From Sphingobium sp. JS3065 (GTDB lineage: Bacteria; Pseudomonadota; Alphaproteobacteria; Sphingomonadales; Sphingomonadaceae), in contig NZ_CP102664.1 in NCBI RefSeq assembly GCF_026427355.1, positions 2,848,501 to 2,912,500 on the forward strand: a stretch of DNA of 64,000 nt, written 5' to 3'. The position numbers and the translations under genes were made by a program. Position 1 is the first letter of the stretch. Each line of letters starts with the position of its first letter. Below, one piece after another: positions 1-8,910 of the stretch. The notes beneath the pieces were generated by a model, which made no database searches, had not been told where the DNA came from, and saw nothing but the letters and a program-made list of their open reading frames with translations.

Positions 1-15
1 AGAGGGACCATCATC

Positions 16-2772
16 ATGCATAAAAGCCTTTGGATGATTTCTGTCGGCGCTATCGCATTGGGCAGCAATGTTCCCGTTGCATGGGCGCAGGAAAGCGCCA
101 CCACCGCCGATCCGGAGAGCATCAACATCATCGTCACGGCCACGCGGCGCGCCAGCCCGCTGTCCGACGTGCCGATCGCCGTGTCCGCCGTGACGGCGCA
201 GGCGATGCAGAATAGCGGCGCCACCGACATCCGTTCTCTCAACCAGTTGGCGCCATCGCTGCTGCTGTCCTCCACGGGCAGCGAGGCGAATGCGTCGGCG
301 CGCGTCCGCGGCATCGGCACGGTGGGCGACAATCCGGGGCTGGAAAGCTCCGTCGCGGTGTTCATCGACGGCGTCTACCGTTCACGCACCGGCGCGGGCC
401 TCAACGAACTGGGCGAGATCGAGCGGGTGGAGGTGCTGCGCGGGCCGCAGGGCACGTTGTTCGGCCGGAACGCCTCCGCAGGCATGATCAACATCATCAG
501 CAAGGCGCCGGAATTCACGCTGGGCGGAAAAGCGGAAGTCACCTACGGCAATTATGATTATTGGCGCCTGGCAGGCCGCATCACCGGGCCGGTCACCGAC
601 AAGCTGGCGCTCAGCCTGGACGGCGTCTGGTCGAAGCGGGACGGCTTTTACGATCTGGTCGACACCAGCGGAAACAAGGTCGGGGACACCAATGATCGCG
701 ACCGCTATTTCCTGCGCGGACAGGCGCTGCTGGAACCCACGGACGCGCTCTCCATCCGCCTGATCGGGGATTATACCAACCGCGACGAAAGCTGCTGCGG
801 CGCGGCCTATATCGAAACGCGGGAGCGCCGCCCGGTGGCGGGTGGGGGCTACAGCACCGCGCCCTTCAACCGGATCGCAGCGATATTGGCCGGTCAGGGC
901 AGCGTCTTCGCCGCCGACCCCTATGATCGCGACCTTACCATCACGCCCGGCCGCAATTATGTGAGCAAGCTTGAGGATTGGGGCGTTTCGGGCGAAATAA
1001 ACTATGATCTGGGCGATGCCAAGCTGACCAGCATCACCGCCTATCGCGACTATAAGAGCCAGGATTATGGCGATTACGACTATAGCGGGGCCGATCTGCT
1101 CTATCGCGATCCCAACACCTATCGCCAGTTTAGAACCTTCACCCAGGAATTGCGGGCGCAGGGGACAGCTTTCCATGACGTGCTCGACTGGCTGGTGGGC
1201 GGCTATTATGCCCATGAAAAGCTGACGCTGGAGGATAATATCCGCTTCGGTGCCGATTATGGCGCATTCGCCACCTGCCGCCTGTTGGCTGGTGCAAGCG
1301 TGCCTTCGACGGGCGCGGAAAACGCCCTGCCCTGTAATAATGCGACGGCGTTGCAGGCCGCGATTCCCTTGACCTCCGCAGGCGCAAACCCGATCTTACT
1401 TTCAGGATTGCAGGCCTTGGCTGGCATTCCGAGCGGGGCTGGTGATCAAGCCTCTATCTATCGGCAGAAGAGTGAAAACTGGGCGCTCTTTACGCACAAT
1501 ATTGTGCATATCACGAACAGGATCGATTTGACTCTTGGGCTGCGATACACTCATGAAACGAAGAAATTCTCGTCGGATTTCAGCAACAATAATGATACGT
1601 GTGCGGCTCTGCAGACGCGTAATAATAATCCAGGTCTGAATGATCTGGTCGACTTGGCTACCGTTTCCATCAACGCATCGACGCCTGCTGCCACCGCCAA
1701 CGCCGTCAACCTAGCACGGGGCATATTGACCCTGGGCTGCCTGGGCAACGGTTCCACCAGCCTCAACGCCCTCAACCTTCGCGACAAGATCAGCGACGGT
1801 CAATTTTCCGGCACCGCCGTCCTGTCATGGAAGCCGGTCGACGAACTGCTGCTCTATGGCAGCTATTCGAAGGGCTATAAGGCGGGCGGCTATAATCTGG
1901 ATCGTTTCCAACTGGGATCGACGGGCCTGAACGCGGTTCCCGCCGTGTTCGCGCCGCGCACCGATGCCGACGTGACCAGCCTGCGCTTCGCGGCGGAGAA
2001 GGTCGACGCCTTCGAAATCGGGCTGAAATACAACCAGCCCAAATGGAGCGCGAACATCGCCGCCTTCCGGCAGGAGTTCAAGAATTTCCAGTTGAACACC
2101 TTCAACGGCACCAGCTTCGTCGTCCAGAACATCAACGGTTGCGACAGCGCGCTGACGGCGGCGCGGACCTGCGACAGCGGCGATGTCGGGCCGGGCCTGA
2201 TCAGCCAGGGCGTGGAGCTGGAACTGTCGGCGACGCCGGTGCGCAACGTCCGCTTCGCTGGCGGCTTCACCTATGCCCGCGCCAAATTCGCCAACCGGCT
2301 GGTCGGCAGCGGTAATGGGGCGGTGCCGCTCGATCCGGCGCTGTTCCTGCTGCCGGGATCGATCAACTCCCAGGCGCCGGAGGTGGTGACAACGGTCAGC
2401 GCATCCTGGACGCCGCCATTGGGCAGCAGCGGCCTGACAGCGCTCTTCTATGTCGACGGACGCATGAGCAGCGACTTCAACACCGGTTCCGACCTGTTCC
2501 CGGAAAAGCGGCAGGACGGTTATGCCCTGTTCAACGCCCGCATCGGCATTCGTGGGCCGCAGCAGCGCTGGGCGGTGGAATTCTGGGGCCAGAATATCTT
2601 CAACCAGGACTATACCCAGGTCGCCTTCAGCAGCCCGCTCCAGTCGAGCAGCCCCGATCAATCCACAATCGGCCAGTTCGGGCGGCCGGGCAATGTGATG
2701 GCGAACCAGTTGATCTCCGCCTATCTGGCGGAACCGCGCACCTACGGCATCACCCTGCGCGGGAGTTTCTGA
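16..2772 (+). CDS. TonB-dependent outer-membrane receptor
   Basis: Outer-membrane gated channel that would import a siderophore or other large substrate using TonB energy. The first 24 residues form a signal peptide ending AWA before QE. A plug domain follows (about 35-170) with the family pattern DGVYRS and LRGPQGTLFGRNASAG. The rest is a long 22-strand-type barrel ending in phenylalanine (LRGSF), as expected for Bam-assembled proteins. At 918 residues the length is normal. AGAGGGA at bases 1-7 is a good ribosome site for the ATG at 16. The substrate cannot be read from sequence; no sensor extension precedes the plug, so it is probably not a FecA-type signalling receptor. Its 3' end overlaps yggS by 23 bp tail to tail. 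What lies upstream is outside the window. Confidence 0.93.
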   Translation: MHKSLWMISVGAIALGSNVPVAWAQESATTADPESINIIVTATRRASPLSDVPIAVSAVTAQAMQNSGATDIRSLNQLAPSLLLSSTGSEANASARVRGIGTVGDNPGLESSVAVFIDGVYRSRTGAGLNELGEIERVEVLRGPQGTLFGRNASAGMINIISKAPEFTLGGKAEVTYGNYDYWRLAGRITGPVTDKLALSLDGVWSKRDGFYDLVDTSGNKVGDTNDRDRYFLRGQALLEPTDALSIRLIGDYTNRDESCCGAAYIETRERRPVAGGGYSTAPFNRIAAILAGQGSVFAADPYDRDLTITPGRNYVSKLEDWGVSGEINYDLGDAKLTSITAYRDYKSQDYGDYDYSGADLLYRDPNTYRQFRTFTQELRAQGTAFHDVLDWLVGGYYAHEKLTLEDNIRFGADYGAFATCRLLAGASVPSTGAENALPCNNATALQAAIPLTSAGANPILLSGLQALAGIPSGAGDQASIYRQKSENWALFTHNIVHITNRIDLTLGLRYTHETKKFSSDFSNNNDTCAALQTRNNNPGLNDLVDLATVSINASTPAATANAVNLARGILTLGCLGNGSTSLNALNLRDKISDGQFSGTAVLSWKPVDELLLYGSYSKGYKAGGYNLDRFQLGSTGLNAVPAVFAPRTDADVTSLRFAAEKVDAFEIGLKYNQPKWSANIAAFRQEFKNFQLNTFNGTSFVVQNINGCDSALTAARTCDSGDVGPGLISQGVELELSATPVRNVRFAGGFTYARAKFANRLVGSGNGAVPLDPALFLLPGSINSQAPEVVTTVSASWTPPLGSSGLTALFYVDGRMSSDFNTGSDLFPEKRQDGYALFNARIGIRGPQQRWAVEFWGQNIFNQDYTQVAFSSPLQSSSPDQSTIGQFGRPGNVMANQLISAYLAEPRTYGITLRGSF

Positions 2773-3481
2773 TCATGCCCCTGCCGCTCCCCGGTGTCGG
2801 GCGGGCGGCAGGGCGCTCCCCGAACAGGGCCGTGCCGACGCGGATGTCGGTCGCGCCCAGCATGATAGCCGTCTCGAAATCCCCCGACATGCCCATGGAG
2901 AGCCGTTCCAGCCCTTCATCCCGCGCCATTTTGGCGAGCAGCGCGAAAAAGGGCGCAGGCTCGAGGTTCGCGGGCGGCACGCACATCAGGCCGAGCAGCG
3001 GAATGTCGGCTGATCGCGCCGCCGCGATCAAGGCGGGGGTATCGGCGATGGCGCAACCGCCTTTCTGCTCCTCCGCGCCGATATTGACCTGAATGTAGCA
3101 GGGGACGCGCTTGTCCGCCGCGTCCATCGCCCTGGCGAGCGCCGTCAGCAGCGAGGGACGGTCCAGCGAATGGATGACGTCGAACAGCGCGACCGCATCG
3201 GCGGCCTTGTTCGACTGGAGCTGGCCGACCAGATGCAATGAGAGGCCGGGAAAATCCTCCCGCAACGCCGGCCATTTGCTTTCCGCCTCCTGCACGCGAT
3301 TTTCGCCGAAGACCCGTTGGCCCGCATCGATCAGCGGGCGGATGGCCTCTGTCGCCTGGGTCTTGGACACGGCGATCAGAGTGATGGCGTCGGCGGTGCG
3401 GCCGGTAAGGCGCGCGGCGCGCCCCATGGCGTCGCGCACTTGGGCCAGCCGGTCTGCGGCTTCGATGCTGTCGGTCGTCAT
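2750..3481 (-). CDS. yggS: YggS/PROSC-family pyridoxal-phosphate homeostasis protein
   Basis: Single-domain PLP-binding protein of the YggS/PLPBP family, which buffers pyridoxal phosphate and affects amino-acid and vitamin B6 metabolism without a known catalytic reaction. The PLP lysine is K40 in LIAVSKTQ, and the family patterns FGENRVQE, HLVGQLQSNK and GMSGDFETAI are present. At 243 residues it is about 20 longer than usual because of a proline- and arginine-rich tail that overlaps the 3' end of the TonB receptor. The ATG at 3481 is chosen because homologues begin at this point. No ribosome site lies ahead; instead a TATAGC box ends 7 nt before the start, suggesting a leaderless message. 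Divergent from thiE. Confidence 0.93.
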   Translation of the reverse strand: MTTDSIEAADRLAQVRDAMGRAARLTGRTADAITLIAVSKTQATEAIRPLIDAGQRVFGENRVQEAESKWPALREDFPGLSLHLVGQLQSNKAADAVALFDVIHSLDRPSLLTALARAMDAADKRVPCYIQVNIGAEEQKGGCAIADTPALIAAARSADIPLLGLMCVPPANLEPAPFFALLAKMARDEGLERLSMGMSGDFETAIMLGATDIRVGTALFGERPAARPTPGSGRGMIRNSRAG

Positions 3482-3488
3482 AAGGGCT

Positions 3489-3496
3489 GCTATAGG
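3489..3496. promoter_or_regulatory. Shared palindromic -10 box between yggS and thiE
   Basis: The 23 bp between the two start codons contain GCTATAGG. Read rightward, TATAGG (3491-3496) ends 8 nt before the thiE ATG. Read leftward, TATAGC (3494-3489) ends 7 nt before the yggS ATG. One CTATAG palindrome could serve as -10 for both genes, placing each transcription start at or beside the initiation codon. No strong -35 is visible in either direction, so this is inference from position. Confidence 0.4.
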
Positions 3497-3504
3497 CGAG
3501 GGCC

Positions 3505-4065
3505 ATGCAACGCCGCCACCGCAAAAAGCTGCCGATGATCTGGTTGATGACCGATGAACGTGTGGGGGACGCCGCCCTGCTGGCCGCCGTGGCGAGGCTG
3601 CCGAAGGGGAAGGCCGGGATCATATTCCGACATTATCGCACGGCGGCAAAGGAGCGCCGGGCTTTGTTCGATCGGGTGGCGCGGATTGCGCGAAGGCGGC
3701 GGCTGGTGCTGATGCTCGGCGGAACGGCGCGTCAGGCGCGGGGCTGGCGCGCCGATGGCTGGCACGGGGGGGATGGGCGGCGGGTTGGCGAGGCGCTGCT
3801 CCACAGCAGGCCGGTTCATGACGGGCGGGAGATGATCGCCGCATTGCGCCGTAGGGCGGACCTCGTTTTTCTCTCGCCGCTGTTCCCGACGCGCTCGCAT
3901 CCTGGTGGGCGGGCGTTGGGGCGGGCAAGATTCGCAGCTTTGGCGCGGCGGGCCGATATGCCGGTGATTGCGCTGGGCGGCGTGCGCGCGGCGCATCGAC
4001 CTATGTTGAAGGGAATCGGTGCATCGGGCTGGGCAGCGATTGATGGCCTGTCGGTTGAGGGGTGA
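3505..4065 (+). CDS. thiE: Thiamine phosphate synthase
   Basis: Joins the pyrimidine pyrophosphate and thiazole phosphate moieties to give thiamine monophosphate in the cytoplasm. The TIM-barrel protein has the family's opening LWLMTDER-like strand (IWLMTDER, about 12-19), an internal FLSPLFPTRSHPGG loop typical of ThiE/TenI, and the closing VIALGGV strand. It is 186 residues, slightly short but complete. No TPP riboswitch is possible in the 23-bp upstream gap, so control by thiamine, if any, is not through that element. No other thi gene lies nearby. The TenI lineage is the alternative assignment; TenI shares this fold but lacks the synthase activity. Confidence 0.8.
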   Translation: MQRRHRKKLPMIWLMTDERVGDAALLAAVARLPKGKAGIIFRHYRTAAKERRALFDRVARIARRRRLVLMLGGTARQARGWRADGWHGGDGRRVGEALLHSRPVHDGREMIAALRRRADLVFLSPLFPTRSHPGGRALGRARFAALARRADMPVIALGGVRAAHRPMLKGIGASGWAAIDGLSVEG

Positions 4066-4086
4066 CGTTGGCCGGTTTTGGGTGGA
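4064..4086. repeat. 23-bp exact repeat, copy 1
   Basis: These 23 bp, starting at the thiE stop codon and reading GACGTTGGCCGG then TTTTGGGTGGA, recur exactly in the opposite orientation at 46879-46901, where they lie past the heparinase stop. Exact 23-bp sharing between two gene ends 43 kb apart is not expected by chance. Confidence 0.7.
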
Positions 4087-4104
4087 GGGCGGACGTTCAG
4101 TTTT

Positions 4105-4232
4105 CCGTTCGGGCTGAGCCCTTCGACTGCCTGCCAGGGCAGGCGCTCAGGATAAACTTGCCTTCGGCAAGTCGAAGCCTTCAGCCGAGCGGAGCGAGGC
4201 TTCCATGCTTCGCCTCCGCTCAGGGCGAACGG
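4105..4232. repeat. Palindromic intergenic repeat, family A, long copy
   Basis: Begins CCGTTCGGG and ends CTCAGGGCGAACGG, so its ends are inverted copies of one another. Internally it carries further small hairpins (TGCCTGCCAGGGCAGGC and CTTGCCTTCGGCAAG). Shorter members of the same family are at 8348-8386 and 12585-12617. It fills most of the 261-bp gap between thiE and the convergent exported-protein gene; the rest of that gap shows nothing recognisable. Confidence 0.75.
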
Positions 4233-4326
4233 ATATCTAATGTCAGCTACTGGCCAGAAACACACAAAGCCAAGCCCAGACAAACCGCCTGGGCAGCATG
4301 CAGAGGCTTCTTCTAAGCCGCCGCCT

Positions 4327-5049
4327 TTAGAATTTGAAGATCGTGCCCAGATAGACGGCCTGGGCGTCCTGCCGGTCGTCGGTCATCGGCGCCAGACGGC
4401 CCGCGAAGCTGTTATTATAGCGCACGCCCGCGGTGACGTTCAGGTTGCGCGTCAGCGAATAGCTGCTCGCCAGATCCAGCGAATAATCCTTGTCCGCGCT
4501 CGGATTGCGGATTGCCGCGGCCGGTTCGCGGCGGCTTTCGATCAGCACCTTCGTGCTGAAGCGGTCCTTGCGGTCCTGATCCAGCGAGAAATTCCTGGCG
4601 CCCGCGATCGGTTCGACCGCCACAGGGTCCAGTTCCTTGCGGCCCACCGCATCGGGCAGGGCGAACTTGCGCCAGTTGTGCGCGTTGTTCAGGCTGAACG
4701 CGACCGGCGCGATATTCACCGGATCGATCGTCCGGCTGACGGTGACCAGATCGGCGGCGCGCACCATGACCGTCACCGACCGCTGCCCGCTGAGCGAACC
4801 GCTGGTGGGGGTGAAGCGGAAATTCTGACGACTGGCGGACGCCGCGATCTTCGCATAGGCGGCGGCCAGGCGCGGATCCTTGGTCGTCGGGGTGAAGGAG
4901 GAGATGCTGCCCAGCGCGCCCAGCGATACCGGGGCTTCAGCGCGCAGACGGACAAGGTCGGTCGCCGCGCCGATTGCGGGGGACAGCATGAAGCCGGCCA
5001 CGGCAACTGCCGAGCCTGCCAATGCGATATGTCCCCTTTTCAGGCGCAT
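4327..5049 (-). CDS. Exported protein with beta-barrel-like C terminus
   Basis: I do not recognise a named family. The ATG at 5049 gives 240 residues beginning with a clear signal peptide (about 1-28, ending SPAIGA). The last 80 residues alternate polar and hydrophobic positions (SYSLTRNLNVTAGVRYN, AVYLGTIFKF) and end in phenylalanine, which is how outer-membrane barrel proteins finish. The middle is unremarkable and has no cysteines. A purine-rich GGGGAAGAGA lies upstream of the chosen start. An earlier in-frame start would add a low-complexity leader and lose the signal peptide, so it was rejected. Divergent from the DUF3576 lipoprotein gene. Likely an outer-membrane or periplasmic protein of unknown role. 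Confidence 0.75.
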   Translation of the reverse strand: MRLKRGHIALAGSAVAVAGFMLSPAIGAATDLVRLRAEAPVSLGALGSISSFTPTTKDPRLAAAYAKIAASASRQNFRFTPTSGSLSGQRSVTVMVRAADLVTVSRTIDPVNIAPVAFSLNNAHNWRKFALPDAVGRKELDPVAVEPIAGARNFSLDQDRKDRFSTKVLIESRREPAAAIRNPSADKDYSLDLASSYSLTRNLNVTAGVRYNNSFAGRLAPMTDDRQDAQAVYLGTIFKF

Positions 5050-5290
5050 GTTCCGAGTCTCTTCCCCACCGACAAATTTTCTACTGTTGCTTCTACACGC
5101 AAGACTCTGAAATTGGTAGAGCGCCGCCGCAATTTTGTCGGGGCTGTTGCATGGAACACACAGGAACTTGTTCGCTGCGGCGGCGAAGCGTGACCGCCCA
5201 TCCCCCGGCACCGCCCGACTCCCCCTTGCCGATTGGCGCGGCTTCTCTATAGAAGCGAGGCGTTTTTCTTGTTTGATGGGACATAGATCG

Positions 5291-5740
5291 ATGGTCCGCC
5301 GCCTTCCGAAAACCCTTTCCGCCGGTCTGCTGCTGGCCGCTTTCCTGCCGCTTGCCGCCTGCGGGGGCGGGGCCAAGGACCGCCCGAAGGCGGACATCGC
5401 CGCGTCGAAGGTGACGACTATCGGCGTCAACGCCTATCTGTGGCGCGCCACGCTCGACACCCTGTCCTTCATGCCGATGGTGCAGACGGATTCGAACGGC
5501 GGCGTGATCGTCACCGACTGGTACGCCAATCCGAACAGCCCCAATGAACGGATGAAGCTGACCGTCTCCATCCTTGACCAGGATCTGCGCGCCGACGCGC
5601 TGCGCGTGGCCGCCAGCCGTCAGGTGAGCCAGAACGGCCAGTGGGTCGATGCCCCGGTGCAGGCCGCGACCGTGCAGAAGCTGGAAGAGATCATCCTGAC
5701 CAAGGCCCGCGACCTGCGCCGCATGGCGATTGCGGGTTAA
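5291..5740 (+). CDS. DUF3576 family lipoprotein
   Basis: A 149-residue predicted lipoprotein of the DUF3576 family, commonly found beside leuS and lptE in alphaproteobacteria. The lipobox is LAAC with Cys24 as the lipidated residue after an R-K-rich n-region and a hydrophobic stretch. The mature part carries the family block NAYLWRATLDTLSF and TDWY. The ATG at 5291 is preferred because it puts the signal sequence at the very start; an in-frame ATG at 5276 adds only five residues and is possible. Its function is unknown; the neighbour LptE suggests outer-membrane assembly, but this is only context. leuS follows after 80 bp in the same direction. Confidence 0.85.
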   Translation: MVRRLPKTLSAGLLLAAFLPLAACGGGAKDRPKADIAASKVTTIGVNAYLWRATLDTLSFMPMVQTDSNGGVIVTDWYANPNSPNERMKLTVSILDQDLRADALRVAASRQVSQNGQWVDAPVQAATVQKLEEIILTKARDLRRMAIAG

Positions 5741-5820
5741 GCCCTTTTCCGCCGATTTGTTGAACAACGGGGCTGGGCTTGGACAAAGCTCAGCCCGAAT
5801 GCATTTTGAGGACCCATTCC

Positions 5821-8337
5821 ATGCAAAGGCGCTTCAACCCGCTTGAGGCCGATGCCCGTTGGCAGGCCGCCTGGGACGAGAAGCAGACGTTCAAGGCGTC
5901 GGACAGCAGCGAAAAGCCGCGCAGCTATGTGCTGGAGATGTTCCCCTATCCGTCCGGGCGCATCCATATCGGCCATGTGCGCAACTATTCGATGGGCGAC
6001 GTGCTGGCGCGTTTCCGCCGGATGACGGGGCATGAGGTGCTGCATCCCATGGGCTGGGACGCCTTCGGCATGCCGGCGGAAAATGCCGCGATGGAAAAGA
6101 AGGTCCATCCCGGCAAATGGACCTATGAAAATATCGCCAACATGAAGGCGCAGCTCAAGAAACTGGGCTTCGCGCTGGACTGGAGCCGGGAAGTGGCGAC
6201 CTGCCACCCCGACTATTACGGCCATGAACAGGCGCTGTTCCTCGACATGCTGGAGGCGGGCCTGGTCTATCGCAAGGAATCGGCGGTCAACTGGGATCCG
6301 GTCGACATGACCGTGCTGGCCAATGAGCAGGTGATCGACGGCAAGGGCTGGCGTTCCGGCGCGCCGGTCGAGAAGCGCAAGCTTTCCCAATGGTTCCTCA
6401 AGATCACGCAATTTGCCGACGATCTGCTGGCGGGCCTGAAAACGCTCGACCAGTGGCCCGAAAAGGTCCGGTTGATGCAGGAAAACTGGATCGGCAAGTC
6501 GGTCGGCCTGCAATTCCGCTTCAAGCTGGACGCGCCCGTGGGCGGGATAAGCGAGCTGGAGGTTTTCTCCACCCGGCCCGACACGATTTTCGGCGCGAGC
6601 TTCGCGGCGGTCGCGGCGGATCATCCGATCGCGCTGGCGCTGGCGAAACAGGATGCGGCGCTCGCGGCCTTCGCCGATGAGTGCCGCCAGACGGGTACTG
6701 CCGCCGCGGAGATCGAGACGCAGGAGAAGAAGGGCTATGACACCGGCCTGTCGGTGATCCACCCCTTCACGGGACGCAAGCTGCCGCTGTTCGTCGCGAA
6801 TTTCGTGCTGATGGACTATGGCACGGGCGCCGTCATGGCGGTTCCCGGCCATGACCAGCGCGACCTGGACTTTGCGCGCAAATATATGCTGCCGGTGGAG
6901 CGTGTCGTCGCCGCCGAGGGCGACGAGGCGAAGGGTATCGGGGAAGAGGCCTATACCGGCCCCGGCAGGCTGGTGAACTCCGATTTCCTCGACGGCCTGG
7001 GCGTGGAAGAGGCCAAGGAGCAGGTCATCCGCCGCGCCGAGAGCGAGGGCTGGGGCACCGGCACCACCGTTTTTCGCCTGCGCGACTGGGGCGTTTCGCG
7101 CCAGCGCTATTGGGGCACGCCGATCCCGGTCATCCATTGCGAGGATTGCGGCCCCGTGGGCGTGCCCAAGGACCAGTTGCCCGTGGTCCTTCCGGAAGAT
7201 GTCAGCTTCGACATTCCCGGCAACCCGCTGGACCGGCATCCGACGTGGAAGCATGTCGACTGCCCCCAATGCGGCAAGCCTGCCCGGCGCGAGACCGACA
7301 CGCTGGACACGTTCGCGGATTCAAGCTGGTATTTCATCCGCTTCGCCAGCCAGCCCAAGGATAAGCCGTTCGACCGGGAAACCGTCGAAAAATGGCTGCC
7401 CGTCGGCCAATATATCGGCGGCGTGGAACATGCGATCCTGCATCTGCTCTACGCCCGCTTCTGGACCCGCGCGCTTCAGCATATGGGACAGATCGGCTTT
7501 GCCGAGCCGTTCACCGGCCTGTTCACCCAGGGCATGGTGACGCATGAGACCTATAAATCGCCCGAAGGCGCCTGGCTCGCCCCGCAGGATGTTGAGCGGC
7601 AGGGGGACAGGATCGTCATGGTCGGAACCGGCGCGCCGGTGACGCTCGGCCGTGTCGAGAAAATGTCCAAGTCGAAGAAGAATGTCGTCGATCCCGACGA
7701 CATCATCGCCCAATATGGCGCTGACGCGGTGCGCTGGTTCATGCTGTCCGACAGCCCGCCGGAACGCGACCTGCCCTGGACCGAGGCGGGCATCGAAGGC
7801 TCCTGGCGCTTCATCAACCGCCTGTGGAGGCTGTTCGGGGAGGCCGACAAGGGCGCCGAGGGCCAGGACAAGACCCTCGACCGCAAGCTGCACCAGACCA
7901 TCGACGGCGTGGCGAAGGATATCGAGGCGCTGTCCTTCAACAAGGCGGTGGCGAAGATCTACGAACTCACCAACGCGGTCGAAAAGGCCAAGCCCTCCGC
8001 CAGCCGCAGCGCGGCGATCCGGGCGCTGGCGCTGCTGGTCGCGCCGATGACCCCGCATCTGGCCGAAGAGGCCTGGGCCGACATGGGCGAGCAGGGCCTG
8101 ATCGCGGAGGCCGCCTGGCCCGCCGTCGATCCCGCGCTGCTGGTCGAGGATGAAGTGACCATCGCCTGCCAGGTGATGGGCAAGCTGCGCGACACCATCA
8201 CCGTTCCCAAGGGCACGCCGAAGGACGAACTGGAAAAGCTGGCCCTGGCCGCGCCCAATGTGGTCCGGACGCTGGATGGCGCGACGCCCAAGAAGGTGAT
8301 CGTGGTGCCGGATCGTCTGGTGAACCTGGTCGTCTAG
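5821..8337 (+). CDS. leuS: Leucyl-tRNA synthetase
   Basis: Class I aminoacyl-tRNA synthetase that charges tRNA-Leu. The catalytic HIGH signature is [11 protein letters not shown] (42-52) and the KMSKS loop is EKMSKSKK near residue 614. The CP1 editing domain shows [12 protein letters not shown] and AVPGHDQRD, so proofreading should be intact. The anticodon-binding C-terminal part and closing beta-grasp segment are present. At 838 residues the size is normal. The ATG at 5821 is used because GAGGA lies 8 nt upstream; a TTG at 5779 would add 14 poorly conserved residues. The gene leads a leuS-lptE-holA run, separated from lptE by a family A palindrome. Confidence 0.98.
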   Translation: MQRRFNPLEADARWQAAWDEKQTFKASDSSEKPRSYVLEMFPYPSGRIHIGHVRNYSMGDVLARFRRMTGHEVLHPMGWDAFGMPAENAAMEKKVHPGKWTYENIANMKAQLKKLGFALDWSREVATCHPDYYGHEQALFLDMLEAGLVYRKESAVNWDPVDMTVLANEQVIDGKGWRSGAPVEKRKLSQWFLKITQFADDLLAGLKTLDQWPEKVRLMQENWIGKSVGLQFRFKLDAPVGGISELEVFSTRPDTIFGASFAAVAADHPIALALAKQDAALAAFADECRQTGTAAAEIETQEKKGYDTGLSVIHPFTGRKLPLFVANFVLMDYGTGAVMAVPGHDQRDLDFARKYMLPVERVVAAEGDEAKGIGEEAYTGPGRLVNSDFLDGLGVEEAKEQVIRRAESEGWGTGTTVFRLRDWGVSRQRYWGTPIPVIHCEDCGPVGVPKDQLPVVLPEDVSFDIPGNPLDRHPTWKHVDCPQCGKPARRETDTLDTFADSSWYFIRFASQPKDKPFDRETVEKWLPVGQYIGGVEHAILHLLYARFWTRALQHMGQIGFAEPFTGLFTQGMVTHETYKSPEGAWLAPQDVERQGDRIVMVGTGAPVTLGRVEKMSKSKKNVVDPDDIIAQYGADAVRWFMLSDSPPERDLPWTEAGIEGSWRFINRLWRLFGEADKGAEGQDKTLDRKLHQTIDGVAKDIEALSFNKAVAKIYELTNAVEKAKPSASRSAAIRALALLVAPMTPHLAEEAWADMGEQGLIAEAAWPAVDPALLVEDEVTIACQVMGKLRDTITVPKGTPKDELEKLALAAPNVVRTLDGATPKKVIVVPDRLVNLVV

Positions 8338-8347
8338 TTGAAAACAA

Positions 8348-8386
8348 CCGTTCGGGCTTGCCCTTCGACAAGCTCAGGGCGAACGG
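8348..8386. repeat. Palindromic intergenic repeat, family A, copy 2
   Basis: CCGTTCGGGC and its inverse GGGCGAACGG flank a centre related to GCCCTTCGACAAGCTCA. An outer pair, AACAA (8343-8347) and TTGTT (8395-8399), extends the fold up to the lptE start codon at 8401 and could cover its AGGG ribosome site (8391-8394 region). Confidence 0.75.
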
Positions 8387-8400
8387 ATATAGGGTTGTTC

Positions 8401-8910
8401 ATGAAGCGCATTTTGCCCCTGCTTTGCCTCACCGTCCTGCTCTCCGCCTGCGGCCTTCGGCCCGTCTATAGCGGGGGCAGCCATGGCGCGGTGGCCCAGG
8501 CGCTGGGCAATGTCGAGGTGCAGCCGATCGAGGGCAAGGGCGGCTGGCTGGTTCGCAACGCGCTGAACGACCGGCTGGCGGCGATGCGCGGCACCGGTCC
8601 CGGCTACAAGCTGGTGGTGAAGCTGGACGACGATATCAGCGGCTTCGGTCTGCGTTCCGACGCCGCCGTCACGCGCGAGCGGCGGACCCTGCGCGCTCGC
8701 TATCAGCTTGTCGACGAAGCCACCGGCGCGCAGATATTGGACGACACCGCCGGATCGGACGTCGGCATCGACGTGGTTTCCAGCGAATATGCGACCATCG
8801 CGGCGGAGGATACGGCGCTGGAACGCCTGTCGCAGACCATCGCCGACCAGATCGTTGCCCGGCTCGCGCGTTTTGCCCAGGGCCAACAGGCGCGGGACAA
8901 ATCCCGTTGA
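8401..8910 (+). CDS. lptE: LPS-assembly lipoprotein LptE
   Basis: Outer-membrane lipoprotein that plugs and helps fold LptD, the lipopolysaccharide insertion channel. The ATG at 8401 gives 169 residues with lipobox LSAC and lipidated Cys17. The mature protein opens with GLRPVYSGG, a typical LptE start, and carries the RRTLRARYQLVDEATG strand pair. Position between leuS and holA matches the usual alphaproteobacterial arrangement. Translation may be affected by the family A hairpin immediately upstream. The TGA stop overlaps the TTG start of holA, implying coupled translation. In the similar E. coli gene the neighbours are also leuS and holA, which supports the assignment although overall sequence conservation in this family is low. 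Confidence 0.9.
   Translation: MKRILPLLCLTVLLSACGLRPVYSGGSHGAVAQALGNVEVQPIEGKGGWLVRNALNDRLAAMRGTGPGYKLVVKLDDDISGFGLRSDAAVTRERRTLRARYQLVDEATGAQILDDTAGSDVGIDVVSSEYATIAAEDTALERLSQTIADQIVARLARFAQGQQARDKSR

Noticed and set aside
3482..3504. Possible TPP riboswitch in front of thiE
   Set aside because: The gap is 23 bp, far too short for the aptamer, and no conserved THI-box sequence appears in the neighbouring bases.
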